Assembly (NCBI GenBank): GCA_045588575.1
Contig: JAZNEJ010000018.1
Location: forward strand, 1 to 64,000
Source of the DNA: RGIG5299 sp045588575
Lineage (GTDB): Bacteria; Bacillota; Clostridia; Oscillospirales; RGIG5299
Direction: 5' to 3'
DNA: 64,000 nucleotides
Shown: piece by piece, positions 25,767 through 34,121 of the stretch
Layout of the letters: the number at the start of each line of letters is the position of its first letter
How positions within the stretch are numbered: position 1 is the first letter of the stretch
Position numbers and translations under genes: made by a program
Notes under the pieces: generated by a model
Seen by the model: the letters and a program-made list of their open reading frames with translations, nothing else
What the model was told of the DNA's origin: nothing
Databases searched by the model: none

Positions 25767-25802
25767 ATTTATATACATCTCTAATTATATATTAAAAAAT
25801 AC

Positions 25803-25831
25803 TTGCCGAATAAAAATTATTGTGATATAAT
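25803..25831 (+). promoter_or_regulatory. Promoter of the PC4-like gene
   Basis: TTGCCG, a 17-base spacer and TATAAT with TG one base upstream of the -10 lie about 42 bases before the ATG, which has the strong ribosome site AGGAGG. Confidence 0.7.
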
Positions 25832-25872
25832 TAAAACATAACCAATAAAATTTATTATCAGGAGGAAGAAAA

Positions 25873-26097
25873 ATGCCGGACATTAATTATGAAATTATCA
25901 AAGAAGTTGGAACCCTTTCCACCAATCCCACAGGTTGGGAAAAGAAAGTAAAGCTCATCAGCTGGCTCGGTAGAGAAGCAAAGTACGATATTCGTGACTG
26001 GGCTCCCGATGGCGAAAAGATGGGCAAGGGAATTACCCTCACTGCCGACGAATTAAAGGCTTTAAAAGAAATTCTTAAAGATTACAACGAGTTTTAA
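25873..26097 (+). CDS. YdbC/PC4-like single-stranded nucleic acid binding protein
   Basis: A 74-residue protein of the PC4/p15-like YdbC family. The family pattern is YEIIKEVGTLSTNPTGWEKK, then LISWLGREAKYDIRDWAPDG and GITLTADELKALKEIL, which form a four-stranded sheet and one helix. Dimers of such proteins bind single-stranded DNA; the bacterial role is unclear. Codon use is strongly shifted to C-ending codons (ATC, CTC, ACC, GAC) compared with neighbours, which suggests high expression. A perfect AGGAGG ribosome site precedes it. Confidence 0.88.
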   Translation: MPDINYEIIKEVGTLSTNPTGWEKKVKLISWLGREAKYDIRDWAPDGEKMGKGITLTADELKALKEILKDYNEF

Positions 26098-26108
26098 GGA
26101 AGAACGGT

Positions 26109-26699
26109 ATGCAAGAGTCGCTTTTGCAAAAATATGAGGAGATTAAAAACAAGGTGGTCGTAAGACGCGCCCAGTTAGATAGGCTTCTCGAATATATGGA
26201 GAAAAATACGAGTTGGCTTACCTCGCCTGCAAGCACGAAGTTTCATTTGAGCTGCGAGAGCGGGTTGCTTATTCATTCTCTTAACGTTTGCGAAAACATT
26301 TTAAAAATAAGAGAAGCTCTTTATCCCGAGATTTCGGAGGAAAGCTGCGTTATAGTAGCCCTTCTTCACGACCTCGGAAAAGTGGGTATGCCAAATAATC
26401 CTCAATATATTCCCGCACAGCCAACTGAAAGACAACGCCAATACGGCTACGGTCCCACAAATCCTTATATTTTTAATAACGACCTCGTATATCTTTCGGT
26501 TCCCATAAGAAGTATTTATTTAAGCTTGCCTTTCATAAAGCTTTCGCAGGAAGAGGTTCAGGCGATTGTTTATCATGACGGGCAATATGTTGACGATAAC
26601 AAATCGGTTGCCACTAAAGAAGAGCCGTTAACGCTTATGCTGCAATATGCAGACTCGTGGTCGAGCTTTGTTACCGAGAAGGAAAGCCGGAAAAAATGA
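26109..26699 (+). CDS. HD-domain phosphohydrolase
   Basis: A 196-residue protein with an HD metal-dependent phosphohydrolase core. The visible ligands are H in GLLIHSLNVCENIL, the HD pair in VALLHDLGKVGMP, and a downstream histidine/aspartate in AIVYHDGQYVDDN. The substrate is not known. Candidates include nucleotides or cyclic dinucleotides, but no GYP or RelA-type motif is present. It starts 11 bases after the PC4-like gene and its stop overlaps the start of the GtrA gene (ATGA), so the three genes form one unit. Confidence 0.82.
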   Translation: MQESLLQKYEEIKNKVVVRRAQLDRLLEYMEKNTSWLTSPASTKFHLSCESGLLIHSLNVCENILKIREALYPEISEESCVIVALLHDLGKVGMPNNPQYIPAQPTERQRQYGYGPTNPYIFNNDLVYLSVPIRSIYLSLPFIKLSQEEVQAIVYHDGQYVDDNKSVATKEEPLTLMLQYADSWSSFVTEKESRKK

Positions 26700-27214
26700 A
26701 AATTTTTCAAAAAATAAAACAAAAGGCAAATGAAATAATTCACGACCGCAACACAATCAAGCAATTTATATGTTATGTAATTGCGGGTGCTTCGGCGGTT
26801 TTGGTTGAGTTTATTTCTTTTAATTTAATGATGGGAATTACAGTTGACGGTAATCCTTTCGGAAACGTTGCGCTTTTTCTGATTCCTTTTGTTAATTGGA
26901 CCGTAACGGGAACTAATATTTGCCAATCTGTTTCAATGTTTTTGGGAACGGTTTGCTCTTATACCTTAAACCGTAAATGGTCGTTTAAAACCAAAAACCC
27001 AATTATTCCCGAAATGCTTCGCTTTGGCGCGCTTTTCCTTGTCAACTTACTAATAACCAATGTTGTTATTAGATTCCTTCAGCTTACTCCCATGCCCGAT
27101 TGGATGTGTAAGGGCGCGGTTCAGTGTATGATGGTTTTGTGGAATTTCATTATTTACAGAACGATTATATTCAAGCCTTATAACACGAAAGAAAAGAAAA
27201 CCGAAGAAAACTGA
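26696..27214 (+). CDS. GtrA-family membrane protein
   Basis: A 172-residue membrane protein of the GtrA family with four membrane helices and a basic N-terminus (MKIFQKIKQKANEIIHDRN). Typical strings are FICYVIAGASAVLVEFISF, SYTLNRKWSFK and RFGALFLVNLLITNVVIRF. Characterised relatives flip or carry polyprenyl-phosphate-linked sugars for cell-surface glycosylation. The ATG at 26696 overlaps the HD gene stop; an in-frame start 39 bases upstream lies inside the HD gene and lacks a ribosome site. No glycosyltransferase is adjacent. Confidence 0.87.
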   Translation: MKIFQKIKQKANEIIHDRNTIKQFICYVIAGASAVLVEFISFNLMMGITVDGNPFGNVALFLIPFVNWTVTGTNICQSVSMFLGTVCSYTLNRKWSFKTKNPIIPEMLRFGALFLVNLLITNVVIRFLQLTPMPDWMCKGAVQCMMVLWNFIIYRTIIFKPYNTKEKKTEEN

Positions 27215-27225
27215 ATTTAAAAAAT

Positions 27226-27253
27226 AAAAAAGACACGTAAAGTGTCTTTTTTT
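27226..27253 (+). terminator. Terminator after the GtrA gene
   Basis: An AAAAAGACAC/GTGTCTTTTT stem with a 5-base loop GTAAA is followed by a T-run, shortly after the GtrA stop codon. Confidence 0.85.
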
Positions 27254-27312
27254 GTTTTTCAAACCGTCATAATCCTTTTTGTTTCGGAATAATAAACAAG
27301 GAGGTGAATTAT

Positions 27313-28704
27313 GTGTTTGACGCTGCGATAATTATTTTATATCTTATTATAATAACTTACATAGGAATAAAAGCTTCTAAAAAAACGAAAAGCCAAGGCG
27401 GTTTTTTTCAGACGAGTGAAAATTACAGTATTTTTGCGGTTATTGCGGCTTTGACATCGGGATTTTTAGGTGGTGGATATTCGGTTGGAAATGCCGCAGG
27501 AAGTTATAAGATAGGAATAGGGTATTCAGTAGCGCTTTGCGGATTTGCGGTTGGAATTATAGCTTTTTCGGTTTTTATAATACCGAAAATAAAAACAAAA
27601 GAAAAGACTTTATCCGGCGCTGTTAAAAGCTCTTTTGGAAGCTCTGCCGGACATTTTACCGCCTTTTTTTCTTTTTTGTTTTGCACGGGCATTGTTGCGG
27701 CTCAGCTTTCAACTCTCGGCATAATTCTTTCGGAATATTTCGGCTTTTCCAAATCATTTTGCATTGTTGTTTCGGCAACCCTAATAATAGTATATTCAAC
27801 AATCGGCGGAATAAATGCGGTGGTAAAAACCGATATAGCCCAGTTTATAATATTGGCAATAGGCATTCCGCTGCTTTTTATATTTAGTTTAAACGCTTTA
27901 AAAGCCTCTCCTAACGAATTTGATTATTCTATGCTGAAATTTCCTTATAACCAAGAAAAAATCTCTCCGGAGGCATTTTTGTCTCTTTTTATAGCATTTG
28001 GCGTGGGGGAGATGATAACCCCCCAGTTTATTCAAAGAATCAATCTTAATAAAAGCAAAAAGAAGATGGTAAGGGGCGTGGTAATATCGGGGATTTTATC
28101 AGCTCTGTTTTTTATAATAATAGGACTTATAGGCGTTTTTGGAAAACAAATTATGCCAAACGATATTCCGCAAAATATTCTTGTTAAAATGGCGGTTAAA
28201 GTAATGCCGATAGGACTAAACGGCGTTGTGGGAGCTTCGCTTTGCGCAATTTTAATTTCATCGGCAGACAGTTCTTTAAACTCGGCTTCGGAAGCCTTGG
28301 CAAAAGATTTTTTGGGAGAAATTTTTCCAAATAAAAACAAAATAAAAAACGTTAGACTGATAAATCTTATTTGCGGATTTATTGCCGTTGTTTTGGTTGT
28401 TACTTTGCCTGACGTTATGGAAATTTTAATGACCTCTTATAAATTTTGGGCTCCCGTTATTTTTTCTCAAGCTGTCTATTCGATTATAGGCAAAAAAGGA
28501 AGTGCGGCATTGTTTTATATTCCTGCAATTTCAGGAATTTTAGGGGTTGTTATATGGGATTCGGTTTTTAAAACTCCGTTTGACATTTCGTCGGTAACCG
28601 TTGGATTTTTTATAAATATAATAACCTTTACGGTAGCTGAAATAACAGAAAAGCTCTTCCTGAAAAGAAGGAAGAGCTTAAATCTTAAAGAATCTTATTT
28701 ATAA
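27313..28704 (+). CDS. Sodium:solute symporter family protein
   Basis: A 463-residue transporter of the SSS family (LeuT fold) with about 12-13 membrane helices. Family strings are LTSGFLGGGYSVGNAAGSYK near the N-terminus and ILISSADSSLNSASEALAKD in the later half, which holds the typical sodium-site serines. The substrate cannot be named; the nearest described members carry sugars, proline or pantothenate. The start is taken as GTG 27313, eight bases after AGGAGG. A GTG at 27304 overlaps that ribosome site and is rejected. The 3' end contains a perfect inverted repeat (28651-28679). Confidence 0.88.
   Translation: MFDAAIIILYLIIITYIGIKASKKTKSQGGFFQTSENYSIFAVIAALTSGFLGGGYSVGNAAGSYKIGIGYSVALCGFAVGIIAFSVFIIPKIKTKEKTLSGAVKSSFGSSAGHFTAFFSFLFCTGIVAAQLSTLGIILSEYFGFSKSFCIVVSATLIIVYSTIGGINAVVKTDIAQFIILAIGIPLLFIFSLNALKASPNEFDYSMLKFPYNQEKISPEAFLSLFIAFGVGEMITPQFIQRINLNKSKKKMVRGVVISGILSALFFIIIGLIGVFGKQIMPNDIPQNILVKMAVKVMPIGLNGVVGASLCAILISSADSSLNSASEALAKDFLGEIFPNKNKIKNVRLINLICGFIAVVLVVTLPDVMEILMTSYKFWAPVIFSQAVYSIIGKKGSAALFYIPAISGILGVVIWDSVFKTPFDISSVTVGFFINIITFTVAEITEKLFLKRRKSLNLKESYL
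28651..28679. repeat. 11-bp inverted repeat inside the symporter 3' end
   Basis: AAGCTCTTCCT and AGGAAGAGCTT are perfectly complementary with a 7-base loop, within the last 55 bases of the coding region. There is no T-run, so it may be an mRNA-stabilising hairpin rather than a terminator. No other terminator is evident before the next gene. Confidence 0.55.
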
Positions 28705-28867
28705 CAAGACAAATTTTAACGGTAAATTTTTCCTGCAAAGGCGGGCGGTAAAACTCACCGATTTTTCATAGCGGTTTTTATAAAGGAAAAGCGCAAGATT
28801 AACCATATATGTATTTTTTCAATTTTTTCGTTTATACTATTATAAAACAAAAGAAAGGAAAAAAACA

Positions 28868-29122
28868 ATGCTTTTATTTAAAAAAGGTTTATGCGATGGA
28901 ATAATTATAGGAATGGTTGCGGGTATAGCCGTTGGAATAATGATAAAACCGTGCCTTTGCAAAATTGAAAACGTAATGAAAAAACGTTTACCCGAAATTA
29001 AAGAAGACGGGGAAGAATTTGTCAAAGATATGGTAGAAGATGTTAAAAAAATGGGCAGCGAAATAAAAGACGTGGTTGAAATAGAATCGGGTATAAAAGG
29101 CAACACAAAAGAAAGCGAATAA
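28868..29122 (+). CDS. Small one-helix membrane protein (YtxH-like)
   Basis: An 84-residue protein with a single hydrophobic helix at about residues 8-28 (LCDGIIIGMVAGIAVGIMIK) containing small-residue GxxxG-like spacing. It is followed by a charged helical tail (EEFVKDMVEDVKKMGSEIKD) that looks like a coiled or amphipathic segment. The layout resembles YtxH-type proteins, but I cannot assign the family with certainty. It has a good AAAGGA ribosome site and ends just before a strong bidirectional terminator. No function is proposed. Confidence 0.7.
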   Translation: MLLFKKGLCDGIIIGMVAGIAVGIMIKPCLCKIENVMKKRLPEIKEDGEEFVKDMVEDVKKMGSEIKDVVEIESGIKGNTKESE

Positions 29123-29126
29123 AACT

Positions 29127-29160
29127 AATAATCCCCGCTTTATGCGGGGATTATTCTATT
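29127..29160. terminator. Bidirectional terminator shared by convergent genes
   Basis: A 12-bp stem AATAATCCCCGC/GCGGGGATTATT with a 5-base loop TTTAT. The stop codon of the converging minus-strand gene lies inside the right arm. Confidence 0.88.
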
Positions 29161-30383
29161 TTTAAAAGATTTTCCGAATAAATGCCCGATTGATTATAAT
29201 AACAGAAGTTATAATAGCCGTCGTCCCCGAATAATTTTGCCTGACCTATTATTTGTTCATTGGAATATAATTGGTCGAAGGGGGCACTTGAAAGAATAAA
29301 GGGCTTAAGCACCGTGTTTTCGCCTAATTTAAAATTAGCATTTGTTTTAAGGGCATCTATAAGTCCGATAGGATTTTTAAGGGGAGAAGAAACCGAAATG
29401 CCGCCTATAACAACGTCTCTGTTAGATGAAACAACAGATGAAATAAGAAAATCGGGAGAATAGTAATCTATGTTAAGCTTTGAAATATCAAAGGTTTGTC
29501 CCGATTCCTCCGAAAGCGCCGAAACAACATATTTCCAAGAGGTTTTAAGGGAAATTTCGGCCCCTGCTTGATGAACTATGTCGGCGCAAGTGTTTATGAA
29601 TTCCGAAAGAATTTCAGCTCTTGAAAGAGTTTGTTCGCCGTAATCGAGCATATCAATAGGACCGATATCGGGGAATTTAACCTCGTCGAGAATTATTTCG
29701 TCAAAGCCGAAGGGGAGAGCCTCGGAAATAACGGAATATAAATAATCTCTGGCGGTGGATTTATAAGGGTCCATCCAAAAAATATTGTTGAAATACCAGT
29801 TTACATTAGAAGAGGTTAAAACCGAATAAGGACGGTAATTGATTCGGTTTTTGGGCATGGTGTTATCTTTAAAACAAACTACTCTGCCCGAAACCAAAAA
29901 TCCGGCGTCCTTGAATTTTTTTATGTTTTGACGAAGAAGCTCGGCGTTTTGAGAAACGTTTTCCACCTTCGTTACAATTTCAATTGAAGAAGAAGGGTAA
30001 TAAAGCATTCCCGATTCGTCTTTGATATCAATTATAACGGTATTGATATCGGTGTTTTTTAAAGAAGCTATTATTCCGTTAACCTCTTCCACGCTGTCTA
30101 AAACCGAGGGCGGAATATAAACTGCTCGCATTCCCGAATTTTCAATAATGCTTACCTCGGGAGAGGAGCTTTGAGTTTCGGAAGAAACAAAACTTTCGTC
30201 TTGGCTTCCGTCGGGGAGTGAAGAATTATCCGGAATTTCATTGGAAAAGAAGGGGAGAATGAGCATTGCCGAAAAAAAGCCGAGGACAAGACAAGCCAAT
30301 GCCGATGATAAATAAACAGCGGCTTTTTTAGCTTTTTTATATCTGTTTTGGCTTCTGAAATGCAATCTGCCTCTTCTTGCCAT
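29151..30383 (-). CDS. Putative glycoside hydrolase, DUF4015 type, membrane-anchored
   Basis: A 410-residue protein with a basic cytoplasmic N-terminus, one membrane helix (about residues 22-46, VYLSSALACLVLGFFSAML), a Ser/Glu-rich linker and an extracellular TIM-barrel-like domain of the DUF4015 putative glycosidase family. Typical strings are MRAVYIPPSVLDSVEEV, TVIIDIKDESGMLYYPSS and FDEIILDEVKFPD, the last containing likely catalytic acids. The substrate is not known. It lies 11 bases after rnfB, so it is probably read from the Rnf promoter, although no functional tie to Rnf is known. Confidence 0.85.
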   Translation of the reverse strand: MARRGRLHFRSQNRYKKAKKAAVYLSSALACLVLGFFSAMLILPFFSNEIPDNSSLPDGSQDESFVSSETQSSSPEVSIIENSGMRAVYIPPSVLDSVEEVNGIIASLKNTDINTVIIDIKDESGMLYYPSSSIEIVTKVENVSQNAELLRQNIKKFKDAGFLVSGRVVCFKDNTMPKNRINYRPYSVLTSSNVNWYFNNIFWMDPYKSTARDYLYSVISEALPFGFDEIILDEVKFPDIGPIDMLDYGEQTLSRAEILSEFINTCADIVHQAGAEISLKTSWKYVVSALSEESGQTFDISKLNIDYYSPDFLISSVVSSNRDVVIGGISVSSPLKNPIGLIDALKTNANFKLGENTVLKPFILSSAPFDQLYSNEQIIGQAKLFGDDGYYNFCYYNQSGIYSENLLKIE

Positions 30384-30394
30384 TTTTATTCCCC

Positions 30395-31285
30395 TTAATC
30401 GTTCTTTTTATCGGTAAAATCAAAGGCGGGCTCGGCCTTTTTTCTCAAAGGATTAGAAGAAATTTCTTTTTCCGCTTTTTTGTTGTTAAGCATAGAAGCG
30501 ATAATGTTTCTGGGACACTTTTCAACACAAGTGCCGCATTCGGTGCAAAGGTCGAAATTTATAACTGCAAGATTGTTTTGAATGGTTATTGCCTGAGTGG
30601 GACAAACTTTTGCGCAAAGAGTACATCCAACGCAACCTACTTCGCAATATTTTTTTACCTTTGCGGCTTTATCTTGAGAATTGCACGATACCCAAATTTT
30701 CGAATCGAAGGGAACAAGCTTTATTATATTTTTGGGACAGCTTGTGGTGCAAACGCCGCAACCTTTACATTTTTCGTAATCAACTACTGCAACGCCGTTT
30801 TTAATGGAAATAGCCTCTGCAAGACAAGATTTAACACAGGTGCCGAGACCTATACATCCGTAAGCGCACTCCTTGGAGCCGCCGCCTATTTTTGAGGCGT
30901 GAACACAGTCGGAAATGCCTTCATATTTATATTTTTGAGTGGTTACGCTTGAAGTTCCCGAACACATGACCTGCGCGCGCATACGTTTTACTTCTTCTGC
31001 TTCAACACCCATTAATTTGGAAATTTCTTTAACGGTTTTTTCGCTTGAAAGGGCGCAAAGATTTGTTTTTGCTTCCCCTGCAACTATTGCTGCCGCATAT
31101 TGAGCACAGCTGGGATATCCGCAACCGGAGCAGTTTCCGCCGGGAAGAAGCTCCGCTATTTTTTCGGCTCTTTCATCAACGTCAACGTGGAAAAACTTAC
31201 TTGCAATAACGAGAAGCACGCCGAAAAGAAAGGCAATGGCGCCGAAAATACCAATAATAATTAAAATATTTATAAAAAGTTCCAT
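30395..31285 (-). CDS. rnfB: Rnf complex subunit B
   Basis: A 296-residue iron-sulfur subunit thought to accept electrons from reduced ferredoxin. An N-terminal membrane helix (residues 3-25) is followed by the 4Fe-4S motif GGNCSGCGYPSCAQY with a distal cysteine (TNLC). Several ferredoxin-type clusters follow, including CKGCGVCTTSCPKN, CEVGCVGCTLCAKVCP and CTECGTCVEKCPRN. The start at 31285 follows AGAGGA; an in-frame start 27 bases upstream is less well placed. It is the last Rnf gene. Confidence 0.96.
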   Translation of the reverse strand: MELFINILIIIGIFGAIAFLFGVLLVIASKFFHVDVDERAEKIAELLPGGNCSGCGYPSCAQYAAAIVAGEAKTNLCALSSEKTVKEISKLMGVEAEEVKRMRAQVMCSGTSSVTTQKYKYEGISDCVHASKIGGGSKECAYGCIGLGTCVKSCLAEAISIKNGVAVVDYEKCKGCGVCTTSCPKNIIKLVPFDSKIWVSCNSQDKAAKVKKYCEVGCVGCTLCAKVCPTQAITIQNNLAVINFDLCTECGTCVEKCPRNIIASMLNNKKAEKEISSNPLRKKAEPAFDFTDKKND

Positions 31286-31330
31286 AGAGTCCTCTATTCC
31301 GTGCAAAAGCACAAATTATCTGAAAAATAA

Positions 31331-31918
31331 TCAGAAAGGAAGGCTTAAGCCTTGGAATCCCGAAAAGGCAATCGCAAGCAATGCGGCTGCAATTAACGAT
31401 AATGGGAAACCTTTAAAAGCCTTGGGAGGTTTACAAAATTGAAGTCTTTCCTGAATTCCCGAGAAGAGAATCATGGCAAGGGTATAACCGAGACCTGCGG
31501 CAAAAGCATAAATGAGAGGATATATTATATTATCGTATTCGCTGTCTGCCATAAGAATAGCAACGCCTAAAACCGCACAGTTTGTGGTTATGAGAGGGAG
31601 GTATATACCGAGTGCCTTATAAAGAGAGGGAACACACTTCTTAAGGAACATTTCAATAAGCTGAACCAAAGATGCTATAACAAGTATGAATATAATCGTG
31701 CGCAAATATTCAAAGCCGAAAGCGACGAGAATATAACGGTTGATAAGCCAGGTGAGAAGAGTTGCAACCGTCATAACGAAGGTAACGGCCATACCCATAC
31801 CAACAGAGGTATCAAGCTTTTTGGAAACGCCCAAGAAGGAGCAAATGCCGAGGAATTTAACCAAAACGAAGTTTTCAATTAAAATTGCGGCAAGACAAAT
31901 AGAAAGTATTTCACCCAT
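31331..31918 (-). CDS. rnfA: Rnf complex subunit A
   Basis: A 195-residue integral membrane subunit with six helices, homologous to NqrE/RsxA. Strings such as LIENFVLVKFLGICSFLGVS and ITTNCAVLGVAIL, each containing a conserved cysteine, match the family's two half-helix loops that hold an intramembrane iron-sulfur cluster in solved Rnf/Nqr structures. Its ATG overlaps the rnfE stop by one base. Confidence 0.96.
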   Translation of the reverse strand: MGEILSICLAAILIENFVLVKFLGICSFLGVSKKLDTSVGMGMAVTFVMTVATLLTWLINRYILVAFGFEYLRTIIFILVIASLVQLIEMFLKKCVPSLYKALGIYLPLITTNCAVLGVAILMADSEYDNIIYPLIYAFAAGLGYTLAMILFSGIQERLQFCKPPKAFKGFPLSLIAAALLAIAFSGFQGLSLPF

Positions 31919-32562
31919 TATTCGTCACCTCTTTCGTCTTTTTTGAATTTACCCAAAACAAACTGGAAAAGAGCAATAACAATGCCAAGGAAAAGGAATC
32001 CGCCGAAAGGAGCGGCAACTAAAATTGCGGGCGGGAAAGCATCTCCGAAAATTGAAATGCCCCAAATTGTGCCGTTGCCCAAAACCTCGCGGAAAACGGA
32101 TACAAGCATAAGCGCCAAGGTGAAGCCCAATCCGCATGCAAGACCGTCAACCGCAGAGGGAATAACGGAATTCTTTGAAGCAAAGCTTTCTGCACGTGCG
32201 AAGATAATGCAGTTAACAACTATAAGGGGAATGAATAATCCGAGAGATGCGGAAAGGGCAGGGAGAAAAGCAACGAGAACCATATCGATAATGGAAACGA
32301 AGCCTGCTATAATAACGATATATGCCGCAATACGAATCTTTTCGGGAATAAATTTACGAAGTATGGAAATAAGAATGTTCGAAAAAATGAGAACGAAGGT
32401 GGCTGATAATCCCATACCGATAGCGTTTTGAAGAGTGGTTGAAACTGCCAAAGCAGGACACATACCGAGAAGCTGAACCATAACGGGATTTTCAAAAATA
32501 ACGCCGTTGGTGAAAATTTTCCAAAGAGAATATCTTTTCTTTTTCTTTTTAGTTAATTTCAT
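31918..32562 (-). CDS. rnfE: Rnf complex subunit E
   Basis: A 214-residue membrane subunit paralogous to RnfA, homologous to NqrD/RsxE. The conserved segments GVIFENPVMVQLLGMCPALA and LIVVNCIIFARAESFA each carry the cysteine expected for the shared intramembrane cluster. The N-terminus has a run of lysines (KKKKKR). It overlaps rnfG by 14 bases and rnfA by one base. Confidence 0.96.
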   Translation of the reverse strand: MKLTKKKKKRYSLWKIFTNGVIFENPVMVQLLGMCPALAVSTTLQNAIGMGLSATFVLIFSNILISILRKFIPEKIRIAAYIVIIAGFVSIIDMVLVAFLPALSASLGLFIPLIVVNCIIFARAESFASKNSVIPSAVDGLACGLGFTLALMLVSVFREVLGNGTIWGISIFGDAFPPAILVAAPFGGFLFLGIVIALFQFVLGKFKKDERGDE

Positions 32563-33130
32563 TCGTTTCAGCCTCCTTTAACATATCAAAAACCTCAAGA
32601 ACGTGATTTATTGATTTCGTAACGGCTTTTGAAGTTATTGTAGCACCGGTAAGCGCTGTTAATCCGCCCTCGCCGAGAGCAACCGAGCCGCTTTTTCCGT
32701 TAAATCTGTCGAGGAAGGCAGGTTCAAGTGCTTTTTGACCGATTCCGGGGGTTTCCGATGCGGAAATAACCTTAACACCGCCGATTGAGCCGGAAGCGTT
32801 TACTCTAACCATTAAGTTAATAGCGCCGCCGTAACCCTTTTCGGAGGATTTAATACAGTAACAAATGAGAGAACCGTCATTGGTGCTTGAAATTTTATAA
32901 ATTTTTTCAATGGACTCGTCGGAAAAACCGTCAACCTCGTCAATAGTATAAGATTCCTCGCTTATAAGAGCACGAACCGAATCCATAACCTTTTCGCTTT
33001 CGAGCTGTTCAGCGATAGGTTGTGTTACAAAGTTAACAAGACACAGTGAAACGCAAGTAATTGCCGTTATTATGAAAAGTTTAAGAGCGGTTGATAAAAT
33101 TTCGTGGAGATTAAGCTTATTATTTGACAT
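32549..33130 (-). CDS. rnfG: Rnf complex subunit G (covalent FMN)
   Basis: A 193-residue subunit with one N-terminal membrane helix and an extracytoplasmic FMN-binding domain. The flavinylation motif appears as LTGATITSKAV, in which the second Thr of the TGATxTS pattern would carry FMN by a phosphodiester bond. Attachment normally needs the ApbE flavin transferase, which is not in the window. It overlaps rnfD by 11 bases. Confidence 0.95.
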   Translation of the reverse strand: MSNNKLNLHEILSTALKLFIITAITCVSLCLVNFVTQPIAEQLESEKVMDSVRALISEESYTIDEVDGFSDESIEKIYKISSTNDGSLICYCIKSSEKGYGGAINLMVRVNASGSIGGVKVISASETPGIGQKALEPAFLDRFNGKSGSVALGEGGLTALTGATITSKAVTKSINHVLEVFDMLKEAETNEIN

Positions 33131-34121
33131 TTACTGCACCTCCTCCGGTTCCGTAACGCTTGGGAAGGGTTATTTTATCGAAATATCCGGCAAGAACGTT
33201 CATAATGAGAATTGAATAGCAAACGCCTTCGGGATTATTGCCGAAATATCTTATAAATACGGTAAGCAAGCCGCAACCTATGCCGTATAAAACCTTGCCA
33301 CGCTTTGTAACGGGCGAAGTAACGTAATCGGTAGCCATGAATATTGCGCCGAGGAGAAGACCGCCGGATAATACGTTATAAAGCATAAAGTCGAGATTGC
33401 TAAATCCGTACATCGGGAAAATAAAGGTTACAAGAGCAACGGTGCCAACGAAGAAAACGGGAGTGTGCCAAGTTATAACCTTTCTTACGAGAAGAATAAC
33501 GAAGCCGATGATTAAGAAAAGAGAAGATGTTTCGCCTATGCATCCGCCTGCCTGACCGATGAAAAGGTCGCCTAAAGATACGAGAAGGGGGTTAGAGGGA
33601 CCTGCTTCAAGCGCAACGAGGGTTGTGGGAGAAGTAACGACGTCGGCAGTATTTATAAATCCTGCGGAAAGTTCGGAGAAAACTGCGGGGAAGGTGGTCA
33701 TTAAAACGGGCCAAGACATAAGAAAGGCTCTGGCAGCAAGGGCGGGGTTTACTATGTTGTGTCCAAGACCGCCAAAAAGCATTTTAACGATTATTATTGC
33801 AAAAAACGAGCCTACAACGGGCAACCAATAGGGAACCGATTGGGGAAGAACGTAAGCAAGTAATAAACCTGTTACAACGGCTGAAAAATCACCTATTGAA
33901 AGCTTTTTCTTCATAATAAGGCAATATAAAGCCTCAAATGCAACGCAGGAAACAACCGAAACAAGAATTATTATTAAAGGACGCAAGCCGAAGAATACCA
34001 CGCTCATAATGCCGGGAGCAAGCAAAGCAAAAATAACGGTGAGCATAATGCTTTTTGTGCTGTCCGGCGTTTTGATGTTGGGAGAGGTAGTTACGGTAAA
34101 AAGCTTTTTAATGTTTTCCAT
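33120..34121 (-). CDS. rnfD: Rnf complex subunit D
   Basis: A 333-residue polytopic membrane subunit homologous to NqrB, part of the ion-translocating core. It has about nine or ten helices. The region VTSPTTLVALEAG corresponds to the family's flavin attachment site, and GGLGHNIVNPALAARAFLMS is a strong family signature. The gene shares one base with rnfC and overlaps rnfG. Confidence 0.95.
   Translation of the reverse strand: MENIKKLFTVTTSPNIKTPDSTKSIMLTVIFALLAPGIMSVVFFGLRPLIIILVSVVSCVAFEALYCLIMKKKLSIGDFSAVVTGLLLAYVLPQSVPYWLPVVGSFFAIIIVKMLFGGLGHNIVNPALAARAFLMSWPVLMTTFPAVFSELSAGFINTADVVTSPTTLVALEAGPSNPLLVSLGDLFIGQAGGCIGETSSLFLIIGFVILLVRKVITWHTPVFFVGTVALVTFIFPMYGFSNLDFMLYNVLSGGLLLGAIFMATDYVTSPVTKRGKVLYGIGCGLLTVFIRYFGNNPEGVCYSILIMNVLAGYFDKITLPKRYGTGGGAVNVK

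Noticed and set aside
28705..28867. The stretch before the 84-residue gene was considered as a c-di-GMP-I type riboswitch because of GCAAAGGCGGGCGG.
   Set aside because: The other conserved parts of that aptamer, including GGNCAAACC and the paired tetraloop receptor, are not found.
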